Source: DATJNI01 sp035508275 (GTDB taxonomy: Bacteria > Patescibacteriota > Saccharimonadia > Saccharimonadales > UBA4665). Taken from it: a DNA stretch of 64,000 nt. A program made the translations under genes and the position numbers. Under the pieces are notes generated by a model. It had not been told where the DNA came from. It saw nothing but the letters and a program-made list of their open reading frames with translations, and ran no database searches. Location: positions 22,150-86,149 of the forward strand of contig DATJNI010000016.1 in NCBI GenBank assembly GCA_035508275.1, written 5' to 3'. Shown here one piece after another: positions 9,178 through 15,763 of the stretch. The first letter of the stretch is position 1; each line of letters opens with the position of its first letter.

Positions 9178-9668
9178 AAGTCCTGGTCTAGTTTATGGAT
9201 ACGCCTTAGATGCCGCTCAACATCGCCTAAGGGAGTGTCTAGCCAAACGGTTATAGCACGCTTCATTTCTCCCAAGGAAACAAAGCGACCGGCTAGGGAC
9301 AGGACGTTAGCTAGATTATGCTCACGGGTAAGGCGCAGGATCTCGTATTCATCGTGAACTTGGTCACCCTCGGCATCTACTGCGGTAATTGGTGCGTGTG
9401 GGCCGTAAAATACTGCGCATCTTACGCCTTTAACACGGTTAGCGGCCATGGCTTCACCCTGACCAGAACCACCGAGGATGATGCCGACTTGGCAATCTCC
9501 GGAGGCAACGGCTTTGGCAGCCGGGAACATATAGTCGGGGTAGTCATCGCCTGGGATTAACTGTTTAGGGCCAAAGTACTCTATTTCATGGCCCAGTTCG
9601 CTTAGAAAGCTCTTTAGCTCTTCAATGTCGTTAAAACCGGCGTGGTCGGTAGTTAGGGCTATTTTCAT
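9174..9668 (-). CDS. rpiB: ribose-5-phosphate isomerase B family, Glu-type active site
   Basis: RpiB/LacAB-fold isomerase of 164 aa. The N-terminal TTDHAGF motif and the anion-binding loop ILGGSGQGEAMAANRVKG (near residue 66) are visible. In E. coli-type RpiB a cysteine in this loop is the catalytic base; here the loop reads GGSGQGE, resembling the actinobacterial GGSGNGE type in which a glutamate is thought to take that role. The expected reaction is ribose-5-phosphate to ribulose-5-phosphate, feeding the downstream epimerase and transketolase. It starts 14 bp after the gap stop, inside the operon. Confidence 0.9.
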   Translation of the reverse strand: MKIALTTDHAGFNDIEELKSFLSELGHEIEYFGPKQLIPGDDYPDYMFPAAKAVASGDCQVGIILGGSGQGEAMAANRVKGVRCAVFYGPHAPITAVDAEGDQVHDEYEILRLTREHNLANVLSLAGRFVSLGEMKRAITVWLDTPLGDVERHLRRIHKLDQDL

Positions 9669-9682
9669 GTAGAGCCTAATCC

Positions 9683-10702
9683 TTATTTCTTAACCTGTAG
9701 GATTTTGCCAACGTCAGCTACGACTTCAACTAGTCTATTAGAGTAGCCCCACTCATTGTCGTACCAGGCAACTACTTTAAGCATGTTGCCGCCGATGACA
9801 TTAGTTAGTTTTAGGTCTACGATCGCTGAATAGCTGTTGCCAAGAAAGTCACTACTGACTAGTTCTTCTTCAGTTACGGCTAGGATGCCCTGATAGAAGG
9901 GTTCATTGGCAGCCGCCTTGAAAGCTTCGTTAACTTCCTCGATTGAGACTTTCTTCTTGGTAATAAAGACTAGGTCGCTAAGGGAAACAACCGGGGTTGG
10001 GACACGGATACTCATGCCACCGAATATACCTTCTAAGACTGGCAGGGCTTTAGCGGCAGCGATTGAGGCGCCTGTGGTAGTTGGGACGATGTTTTCGGCT
10101 GCATTGCGGGCTTCCCTTAGGTCTTTGGCTGGAGCGTCCTGTAGTCTTTGCGAGGCGGTATAGCTATGCACAGTCGTCATCATGGCCTTTTCGATACCGA
10201 AGTTGTTCTCAATTACATTAGCTACTGGTGTTATACAGTTGGTGGTGCAAGAAGCGTTAGAGATAATGTCGCCCGCCTTATTGAGGTCTTCTTCGTTTAC
10301 GCCGAGAACTACAGTAGTTGCACCATCTCCTTTAGCGGGAGCACTTAGCACTACTTTTTTAGCACCAGCTTTGATGTGAGCTTTGGCTTTTTTGGGATCG
10401 ACAAAGAAGCCGGTTGATTCAATTACTATGTCGATCGCTTCGTCCTTCCAAGGTAGTTTGGCTGGATCGGTTTGAGATAAAACTTTAATGTGTTTGTCTT
10501 CAACGATGATAGAGTCTTCGTCGAAACTTACTTTATGGTTGTAGGTACCGTAGTTGGAGTCGTGCTTTAGGAGGTGTGCCAGGGTTTTAGTATCTGTTAG
10601 ATCGTTAATGGCGACAATTTCTATGTCGCTCCGCTCGAATGCAACCTTAAAGGCATTGCGTCCGATGCGACCAAAGCCGTTAATGGCTATTCGTGTAATC
10701 AT
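9683..10702 (-). CDS. gap: glyceraldehyde-3-phosphate dehydrogenase, type I
   Basis: Standard 339-aa phosphorylating GAPDH. It shows the NAD-binding GFGRIGRNAFK at residue 8, an Asp after the second strand (INDLTD) typical of NAD preference, and the catalytic SNASCTTNC near residue 150 with the active-site cysteine, followed by HSYTASQ containing the catalytic His. It is the first gene of the minus-strand central-carbon operon that continues into rpiB, rpe, transketolase, fba and the PfkB kinase. A purine-rich AAAGGAA lies upstream of the ATG, so this gene appears to be translated from a leader with a Shine-Dalgarno site. Confidence 0.97.
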   Translation of the reverse strand: MITRIAINGFGRIGRNAFKVAFERSDIEIVAINDLTDTKTLAHLLKHDSNYGTYNHKVSFDEDSIIVEDKHIKVLSQTDPAKLPWKDEAIDIVIESTGFFVDPKKAKAHIKAGAKKVVLSAPAKGDGATTVVLGVNEEDLNKAGDIISNASCTTNCITPVANVIENNFGIEKAMMTTVHSYTASQRLQDAPAKDLREARNAAENIVPTTTGASIAAAKALPVLEGIFGGMSIRVPTPVVSLSDLVFITKKKVSIEEVNEAFKAAANEPFYQGILAVTEEELVSSDFLGNSYSAIVDLKLTNVIGGNMLKVVAWYDNEWGYSNRLVEVVADVGKILQVKK

Positions 10703-10797
10703 AATTTTGTCTGTTCCTTTTAATGTTTTTCGTTTTACTTACTCTAAGCACTATTGTAGCGAATATGTACAGATAAAGGCAAGCTTGGAAATTCCTT

Positions 10798-11109
10798 TTA
10801 GCCGGTAGCGGATTCCAGTTTTGTGATGCGCTTTTCGTGGTCGTCAACATCACGGGAGGTATTGCCTATTGCAGCCATCATTTCGGGTATGATTTCAGTG
10901 TACTTTTCGACTTTGGATAGACGCTTGTCGACATGCCCCAAACGCTGTTCGACATGCCCTAAGCGTTGTTCGACATGCCCTAAGCGTTGTTCGACATCGC
11001 CTAAACGTTGATCTATATGATCCACTGTTCGAGTCAAGCTGGTTAGGTGGGATGAGATACCCCTTACTTCTGTAAGGATTAGCCGTTTGTCATCGTCATT
11101 ACTGCCCAT
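10798..11109 (-). CDS. small coiled-coil protein with heptad repeat
   Basis: A 103-aa hypothetical protein, no signal peptide or membrane segment. The middle is a nearly perfect seven-residue repeat of the form VEQRLGH (four to five copies, residues about 36-70), continuing into VDKRLSKVEKY. The pattern predicts a continuous alpha-helical coiled coil. The C-terminus DVDDHEKRITKLES is also heptad-like. The repeat is encoded by a 21-bp DNA repeat. A -10 hexamer TATACT ends 9 nt before the ATG, so the mRNA may be leaderless. Function is unknown; similar small coiled-coil proteins are often annotated as DUF1640-like or phage-tail helical proteins, which I cannot confirm. Confidence 0.65.
   Translation of the reverse strand: MGSNDDDKRLILTEVRGISSHLTSLTRTVDHIDQRLGDVEQRLGHVEQRLGHVEQRLGHVDKRLSKVEKYTEIIPEMMAAIGNTSRDVDDHEKRITKLESATG
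10929..11012 (+). repeat. 21-bp tandem repeat, four units
   Basis: Units beginning cgacat start at 10929, 10950, 10971 and 10992, each 21 bp. The two middle units are identical and the outer ones differ by a few bases. The period is three times seven residues of the coiled-coil heptad, so the repeat stays in frame. Confidence 0.9.
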
Positions 11110-11118
11110 AGTGAGTAC

Positions 11119-11124
11119 AGTATA
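11119..11124 (-). promoter_or_regulatory. -10 element of the coiled-coil gene (leaderless type)
   Basis: TATACT on the minus strand ends 9 nt before the ATG at 11109. Confidence 0.4.
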
Positions 11125-11176
11125 CGCCCAGTTTTTGAGCTATTACAGCCACATAAATCCAAAATTTAATAACTTT

Positions 11177-11767
11177 TTAACGTTCTACTTCTTGACCCGT
11201 ATATTCACTCATGTTTTTTAGCTCGTCTAAGGAGTTAATTTTGCTAATAGTGTCGTAGTTTTCGGTTAGAATATTCTTCTTAAAATCTACCAGATTCTTG
11301 TACTCCTCTAGGCTCACCTGTCTTACCCGTATTTTTTCACCGGCATCGAGATTTAGCTCGGTTTTTTCGCCTGGGTCCCAGGCTAGATAGAGATAGACAA
11401 ACCACTCCATTTCGTTATGTGGCTGAGTTACCTTAATTAGCTTCCAGCTATTAAAGTCATAGCCCGTCTCTTCTTTTACTTCGCGCTTGACGGCTGCAAG
11501 AGTTGAGTCGTCTTTTGGGTCGACTTGCCCGCCAGGCAGTTTCAGCTTTAGGCCTTTATGAGGCTGTTCGTCTTCGAGTAGGAGCAGCTTATCTTCAACG
11601 ATAGCTAGAGCTACAACTGTGTCAGTCCTTTTTAGCATTTCAAAGGTCTCTTCACTGCCGTTAAAGACTTGTTGAGGCCAGTTGTAGACGCGAAATATTA
11701 CGCCTTGGTATTTAAGCTCGGCGTTATCTGGTATTAGGATGGCGTCACTAGGAACGATCTTTTTCAT
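11177..11767 (-). CDS. NUDIX hydrolase (ADP-ribose pyrophosphatase-like)
   Basis: A 196-aa protein with a Nudix box near residues 79-103: GGQVDPKDDSTLAAVKREV followed by KEETGYD, matching GX5(E/D)X7REUXEEXGU with the first acidic position as Asp. The region around it (LLLLEDEQPHKGLKLKLPGG) resembles ADP-ribose or nucleotide-sugar pyrophosphatases, but substrate is not determined by sequence. Its ATG overlaps the end of ppa by 4 bp, so the two are co-translated; pairing a pyrophosphohydrolase with inorganic pyrophosphatase would allow turnover of products. Separated by 67 bp from the downstream coiled-coil gene. Confidence 0.85.
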   Translation of the reverse strand: MKKIVPSDAILIPDNAELKYQGVIFRVYNWPQQVFNGSEETFEMLKRTDTVVALAIVEDKLLLLEDEQPHKGLKLKLPGGQVDPKDDSTLAAVKREVKEETGYDFNSWKLIKVTQPHNEMEWFVYLYLAWDPGEKTELNLDAGEKIRVRQVSLEEYKNLVDFKKNILTENYDTISKINSLDELKNMSEYTGQEVER

Positions 11768-12300
11768 TGAGGACGATTTTTGTAGCGTTCAATCGATTCG
11801 CGGATGATGTTCTTAGCAGCTTCAACATCACCCCAGCCAGTTACGTTGGTACTGCCAGGCTTTTTTAGGTCCTTGTAGTGAGAAAAGTGCTCTTTGATCT
11901 TGTCTTGCCAGCGCTGCCCGAGGTCATCAAGTGAGTTTATGCTGTCTCCAGAATCTCGCTGATCGGCTGGCACTACGACAATCTTATGGTCGTTATCTCC
12001 ATCATCGACAAAGTTCATAACGCCAATGATCTTGGCCTTAAGCCAAACGCCAGTTGGGATCGGTTCAGGGCTAACAACTAGGGTGTCTAGCTCGTCACCG
12101 TCATCATCAAGGGTGCCAGGGATAAAGCCGTAGTTAACCGGCTTAGCGTAGATGCTAGGCTCTACTCTATCTAGAGTGAAGGCGGCTCTTTCGCGGTCCC
12201 ACTCTATTTTTAGAATGCTACCTTCGGGGATTTCTACAACGGTATTGACTTGGCCGGCGTCAACGTCGCCTGGATCTAAGACCTTATTAAAGTCTGGCAT
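11764..12300 (-). CDS. ppa: inorganic pyrophosphatase, family I
   Basis: A soluble Mg-dependent pyrophosphatase of 178 aa that hydrolyses PPi made in biosynthetic reactions. Family I marks are present: KIEWDRERAAFTLDR near residue 31, the YGFIPGTLDDDGDELD segment near residues 58-74 that carries the catalytic Asp cluster (DGDELD in place of the usual DGDPLD), and the KIVVVPADQRD strand. It overlaps the NUDIX gene by 4 bp and is divergent from the phosphodiesterase gene, 48 bp away, with interleaved -10 boxes between them. Confidence 0.95.
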   Translation of the reverse strand: MPDFNKVLDPGDVDAGQVNTVVEIPEGSILKIEWDRERAAFTLDRVEPSIYAKPVNYGFIPGTLDDDGDELDTLVVSPEPIPTGVWLKAKIIGVMNFVDDGDNDHKIVVVPADQRDSGDSINSLDDLGQRWQDKIKEHFSHYKDLKKPGSTNVTGWGDVEAAKNIIRESIERYKNRPQ

Positions 12301-12329
12301 AAAGATTTTCCTTATGATTTAACACTGCT

Positions 12330-12339
12330 ATTGTACACT
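12330..12339. promoter_or_regulatory. interleaved divergent -10 boxes (ppa / phosphodiesterase)
   Basis: The plus strand reads TACACT at 12334-12339, ending 9 nt before the ATG at 12349. The minus strand reads TACAAT at 12330-12335, facing ppa. The two hexamers share two bases, forming a near-palindromic bidirectional promoter core. Confidence 0.45.
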
Positions 12340-12348
12340 ATTAGCACC

Positions 12349-13011
12349 ATGGAAGTTATTGGTCACCGGGGAGCTAAAGGCTTAGCCGATGAAAACACTA
12401 TTGCTTCAATTAAAGCCGCGTTAAATAGCCATGTCGACGGCGTTGAGATCGACGTAAGGGTTACTAAAGATAAGGCAGTTGTGCTGGCTCATGACGTACA
12501 GCTCGGTAAATACCGAATTAGCGACACTAACCTTAGTGAACTAAAGTCATTCCAGCCAGAACTCGCTAGTTTAAGTGAGGCGATCGAGGCGGCCAAGGGA
12601 ACGTTTCTAGCAATTGAAGTAAAAGCAGGCGTAGATTTGCACCCAGTTGCTGCGGAGATTAACAAATGCTTAGGTGAAGGCCTAAAACTGCGTCAGTTTG
12701 GACTAGGATCAAAGCAGCAGAAGGATTTAGTTGCTCTTAAGAAGCTATTCCCTAGTGCTAAGCTGATTGTTATTGAGCCATATTTTAGAAAGCGGGCCTG
12801 GAAGAGAGCCAGGGAGCTAGGAGCCGACACTATCTTTATTAACGCTCGGCTAGTTAGTCGCCGCTACTTAAATGCCTCTAAAGCCAAAGGTTTTAAGCTG
12901 TATCCATATAGCGTTAATTCGCCAGGTAAGGCTGAGCGTCTTGTGGGTTATGGTGCAGTGGGCGTTATTAGTGATTACCCTGATCGGTTTAAAAAAGCCG
13001 GCAATCTCTGA
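12349..13011 (+). CDS. glycerophosphodiester phosphodiesterase family protein
   Basis: A 220-aa GDPD-type TIM barrel. N-terminal VIGHRGAKGLADENTIAS carries the catalytic His-Arg and metal Glu-Asn; GVEIDVRVTKDKAVVLAHD carries the Glu-x-Asp metal pair and the second catalytic His. The expected reaction is hydrolysis of glycerophosphodiesters to glycerol-3-phosphate and an alcohol, useful for scavenging lipid head groups. I chose the ATG at 12349; an upstream TTG at 12331 would add six residues but overlaps the -10 box. It has no signal peptide. The ferredoxin-reductase-like gene follows after 24 bp. Confidence 0.9.
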   Translation: MEVIGHRGAKGLADENTIASIKAALNSHVDGVEIDVRVTKDKAVVLAHDVQLGKYRISDTNLSELKSFQPELASLSEAIEAAKGTFLAIEVKAGVDLHPVAAEINKCLGEGLKLRQFGLGSKQQKDLVALKKLFPSAKLIVIEPYFRKRAWKRARELGADTIFINARLVSRRYLNASKAKGFKLYPYSVNSPGKAERLVGYGAVGVISDYPDRFKKAGNL

Positions 13012-13035
13012 TACAATCTTATCTAGAGAGAGCCT

Positions 13036-13737
13036 ATGAGACTTACATTTAGCCATTCTCAGGCTGAAGCGAGCAATATAAAAACATTCTTCTTTGAACC
13101 TGAGCAGGAAATAGATTATACCGCCGGCCAATATATTGAGCTAACCATTAAACATCCACGACCGGACGAGCGAGGCATAAAGCACTGGTTTACCCTTTCT
13201 AGTTCGCCTACTGACGCATTAGTATCAATAACGACAAAGTTCAGTGAACCGAGCTCAACGTTCAAAAAAGCTCTTGCTAACTTGAGTCGAGGAGACAAAG
13301 TAGACTTTAATGGTCCTTTTGGGGATTTTGTCTTGCCAAAGCTTATTCAGACGCCATTAGTCTTTGTAGCTGGTGGAATCGGTATTACACCGTTTCATAG
13401 CATTCTATCTTGGCTTATAGCTAACCACGAGCAGCGGCCAATTAAACTTATCTACGGGGTTAAAAATGAGGACGAGATAATTTTCTTAGATGTTTTTAAG
13501 CGGGCAGATCAACCGGTAAGTATAGTGGTCGAGAACCCCTCAGATTCTTGGGGGGGCGAAATGGGCAAACTAAATGCCGACTTAATTCTTGGTATCGGGC
13601 AACCCACTGAAGATAGCCTTGTTTATGTGTCTGGGCCGGAGCCTATGGTTGAAGCCTTAGAAAAAGAGCTAATTAAAAAAGGCATTAAAAAAAGCCAGCT
13701 GGTGCTGGACTTCTTCCCTAACTACACGTCAATTTAG
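13036..13737 (+). CDS. FAD/NAD(P)H-dependent ferredoxin-reductase-like protein
   Basis: A 233-aa flavoreductase of the FNR superfamily. The FAD domain has AGQYIELTI and WFTLSSSPTD (the RxYS-like flavin motif, with RxY altered to HWF); the nucleotide domain has VFVAGGIGITPFHSIL near residue 112 and VYVSGPEPMVEAL near residue 198. There is no 2Fe-2S or globin domain attached, so it is a stand-alone reductase passing electrons between NAD(P)H and an unknown carrier. It follows the phosphodiesterase gene by 24 bp with a purine-rich AGAGAGAG before the ATG, and its end overlaps the convergent thioredoxin reductase gene by 4 bp. Confidence 0.85.
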   Translation: MRLTFSHSQAEASNIKTFFFEPEQEIDYTAGQYIELTIKHPRPDERGIKHWFTLSSSPTDALVSITTKFSEPSSTFKKALANLSRGDKVDFNGPFGDFVLPKLIQTPLVFVAGGIGITPFHSILSWLIANHEQRPIKLIYGVKNEDEIIFLDVFKRADQPVSIVVENPSDSWGGEMGKLNADLILGIGQPTEDSLVYVSGPEPMVEALEKELIKKGIKKSQLVLDFFPNYTSI

Positions 13738-14681
13738 GCTGGCAGACGGTTTTCTAGGTATTCTCTGAGCATTAAGGCGGCGGTAGCGCCCTCGCCAGCA
13801 GCTGAGGCTATTTGCATGGTGGCACCGCTCCTGACGTCACCGGCAGCAAAGACACCCTTAATATTAGTTTGGAGGTTTTTGTCGGTCTTAATTAGGCCCA
13901 AAGCATCTACTTCGATACCAGTGCCCTCTAGAAACTGGGTGTTGGGCATGAGGCCAATAAAAACAAAAACGCCGTCGACAATGAACTCAGTTGGTTTGCC
14001 GTCGGTTTTGGCTTTTACTTTAGTAACTACCTTGTTTTCGCCAATTATTTCATCTGTTGTTGTACCTAGGTGGATAGTTACCTTGCCACTATCTACGTAC
14101 TCTTGTAGTTCTTTTTGTAGTACATCAGAAGCTTTGACGCTTGAGCGGACAAGTAGGTCGATGTGGCTAGCGAAACGAGTTAGAAAGATAGTCTCTTGAA
14201 CGGCTGAATTGCCACCGCCAATGACGGCTAGCTTCTTGTCTCTATAAAAGGCGCCGTCACAAGTAGCGCAGTAGTGAACGCCGCGGGCATAATATTCCTG
14301 CTCGCCTGGCACACCAACTTTCTTATAATCTGACCCGGTAGCTATAAGGACGCTCCTGGCTAGTATGTCACCGCTGGTGGTAATAAGTCTTTTTAGCTTG
14401 CCCTCGTCTTTTAGGCTGCTGACTTCTCCAAGCTCAATTACTGCACCGAAGCGCTCAGCTTGTTTTCTAAGCTCTTCAGAGAGCTTTAGGCCCTCTACGC
14501 CCATAGCAAAGCCTGGATAGTTGTCTATTTTGTCGGTAACGGCTGCTAGACCACCAACCACACCACGCTCAAATAGCAGCGTGTCAATATCTTCTCTAGT
14601 CGTATAAATAGCAGCAGTTAGCCCTGCCGGGCCGGCACCAACTACTACTACGTCATGGGGCGAAGGCGTAGCAGGATCCAT
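13734..14681 (-). CDS. trxB: thioredoxin reductase (NADPH)
   Basis: A 315-aa low-molecular-weight thioredoxin reductase. It has the FAD Rossmann motif VVGAGPAGLTAA at residue 13, the redox-active CATCDG (CxxC) near residue 138, the NADPH-binding GGGNSAVQE near residue 157, and the C-terminal FAD-binding AAGDVRSGATMQIA. It reduces a thioredoxin- or glutaredoxin-like partner, and the small CxxC protein encoded 6 bp upstream in the same direction is an obvious candidate substrate. Together with the convergent flavin reductase this forms a redox gene cluster. Confidence 0.94.
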   Translation of the reverse strand: MDPATPSPHDVVVVGAGPAGLTAAIYTTREDIDTLLFERGVVGGLAAVTDKIDNYPGFAMGVEGLKLSEELRKQAERFGAVIELGEVSSLKDEGKLKRLITTSGDILARSVLIATGSDYKKVGVPGEQEYYARGVHYCATCDGAFYRDKKLAVIGGGNSAVQETIFLTRFASHIDLLVRSSVKASDVLQKELQEYVDSGKVTIHLGTTTDEIIGENKVVTKVKAKTDGKPTEFIVDGVFVFIGLMPNTQFLEGTGIEVDALGLIKTDKNLQTNIKGVFAAGDVRSGATMQIASAAGEGATAALMLREYLENRLPA

Positions 14682-14687
14682 ATTTAG

Positions 14688-14936
14688 TTAGGCGACAGCA
14701 GGAGCTAGTCGGGACAAGTTATAGCCAACAATTACTTCTTTAGACTCGTCTTGCTTGGTAACTACGGTAACTGGTACCGTCATAGAGCCAGATAGCTGAA
14801 TAGCCTCAGCCTGCCTAGAGGGAAATTCGTCGATGTTAACTTCTTCATAAGTCATGCCCTTAGCGCCTAGGTACTTTTTGACCATTTGGCAGTAAGCACA
14901 GGTGTTAGTAGTAAAGATGGTGATATTTTTGACCAT
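14688..14936 (-). CDS. glutaredoxin-like protein
   Basis: An 82-aa thioredoxin-fold protein with an active-site CAYC (CxxC) in TTNTCAYCQMVKKYL near residue 12, and the cis-proline in GSMTVPVTVV near residue 52. The size and order of motifs match NrdH-redoxin or glutaredoxin. CPR bacteria usually lack glutathione synthesis, and trxB is the next gene 6 bp downstream, so it is probably reduced by thioredoxin reductase in an NrdH-like manner; that is inference. It lies about 150 nt downstream of a good sigma70 promoter, leaving a long leader. Confidence 0.88.
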   Translation of the reverse strand: MVKNITIFTTNTCAYCQMVKKYLGAKGMTYEEVNIDEFPSRQAEAIQLSGSMTVPVTVVTKQDESKEVIVGYNLSRLAPAVA

Positions 14937-14950
14937 AGTTTTGGTCCCCC

Positions 14951-15073
14951 TTAGACCTTTTGGCTTTTGTTTCCAAGGACAATGAGATAGGCAGCCGCAG
15001 TTACCTTACTGACGGAAGCATTCTTGTCATTTCTTGGAATAAAGCTTTTAGTTTTTTGTAATACTTTATTCAG
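14951..15073 (-). CDS. possible short ORF in the glutaredoxin leader, non-standard start
   Basis: In the gap between the glutaredoxin and FKBP genes the minus strand is open and reads like protein, ending in KVTAAAYLIVLGNKSQKV and stopping 14 nt before the glutaredoxin ATG. There is no ATG, GTG or TTG in frame; the only plausible initiator is CTG at 15073, about 13 nt after the predicted transcription start. It could be a small gene with a rare start, a decayed gene end, or chance. The rest of the 14937-15160 gap holds the promoter. Confidence 0.3.
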   Translation of the reverse strand: MNKVLQKTKSFIPRNDKNASVSKVTAAAYLIVLGNKSQKV

Positions 15074-15092
15074 ATTTATTCTGACGCTAAAA

Positions 15093-15121
15093 ATTATATA
15101 TAGTGTGTAAAACAAAAGCAA
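15093..15121 (-). promoter_or_regulatory. sigma70-type promoter upstream of glutaredoxin-trxB
   Basis: On the minus strand TTGCTT (15116-15121) and TATAAT (15093-15098) are separated by exactly 17 bp. This is one of the best promoter matches in the window. Confidence 0.6.
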
Positions 15122-15160
15122 TACGCTATATATTGTGCTTTTTACCCCAATTTATTCCAT

Positions 15161-15700
15161 TTAACTACCTATCTTAAGCACAGTAACATCGAAAACTAAA
15201 TTCGCGTTAGCCGGAATATTGGAACCACTTGGTGGGTTAGCACCGTAAGCCAGATTAGCTGGAATTAATAGCCGCCTGGTGCCACCGACTTTCATGCCAG
15301 GAATACCCTCTTGCCAGCCTTTAATTACCTGATTTAGCGGTAATGTTACAGGCTGTCCAGTGTCTAGTGAACTTTGAAAGATAGTGCCGGTAGAGGCTAC
15401 AGCTCCGGTGTACTCAACGGTAACTGTGTCGCCAGCCTTAACGGTTTGTCCGGTGCCTGGAGTGGTGTCCTCAGCCTCCAGCGTGGGTACCGAGTCGGTT
15501 GGAGTGAAGTTAGATAGCTGGGTGCCAGCTAGCTTTTTGGACGAGCTACTGTTTTGCGAGGAGGAGGTGTTTGAACCGCTGGAAGAACTTTTAGACGACT
15601 GGGCATTAGAGACAATGGCGGCAATAGTTAGGGCGCTTGAGGTAATTAAGAAAAGTATTGCGCCAAAGGCAGCAAAGGTACGTTCACGTTTTCGAGCCAT
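15161..15700 (-). CDS. membrane-anchored FKBP-type peptidyl-prolyl isomerase
   Basis: A 179-aa exported protein. Residues 1-10 are basic, 11-33 form a membrane anchor or uncleaved signal, and about 34-56 are a Ser/Asn-rich linker. The remainder is a complete FKBP domain with VTVEYTG near residue 93, GWQEGIPGMKVGGTRRLLIP near residue 130 and LAYGANPPSGSNIPANANLV, all typical of FKBP-type prolyl isomerases that help fold secreted proteins. It has a Shine-Dalgarno-like AGAGGAA and an upstream TATAAT. It follows the DUF4234 gene in the same direction. Confidence 0.9.
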   Translation of the reverse strand: MARKRERTFAAFGAILFLITSSALTIAAIVSNAQSSKSSSSGSNTSSSQNSSSSKKLAGTQLSNFTPTDSVPTLEAEDTTPGTGQTVKAGDTVTVEYTGAVASTGTIFQSSLDTGQPVTLPLNQVIKGWQEGIPGMKVGGTRRLLIPANLAYGANPPSGSNIPANANLVFDVTVLKIGS

Positions 15701-15732
15701 TAATATATTCCTCTAACTCTAATAGTAGTTAA

Positions 15733-15738
15733 ATTATA
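15733..15738 (-). promoter_or_regulatory. -10 element of the FKBP gene
   Basis: TATAAT on the minus strand, 32 nt before the ATG, leaving a short leader that contains AGAGGAA near the start. Confidence 0.45.
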
Positions 15739-15763
15739 CCAGGGACTTTGGGTCGCTACTAAA

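Noticed and set aside
10929..11012. CRISPR-like array of short repeats.
   Set aside because: The units are directly adjacent without spacers and encode heptads in frame.
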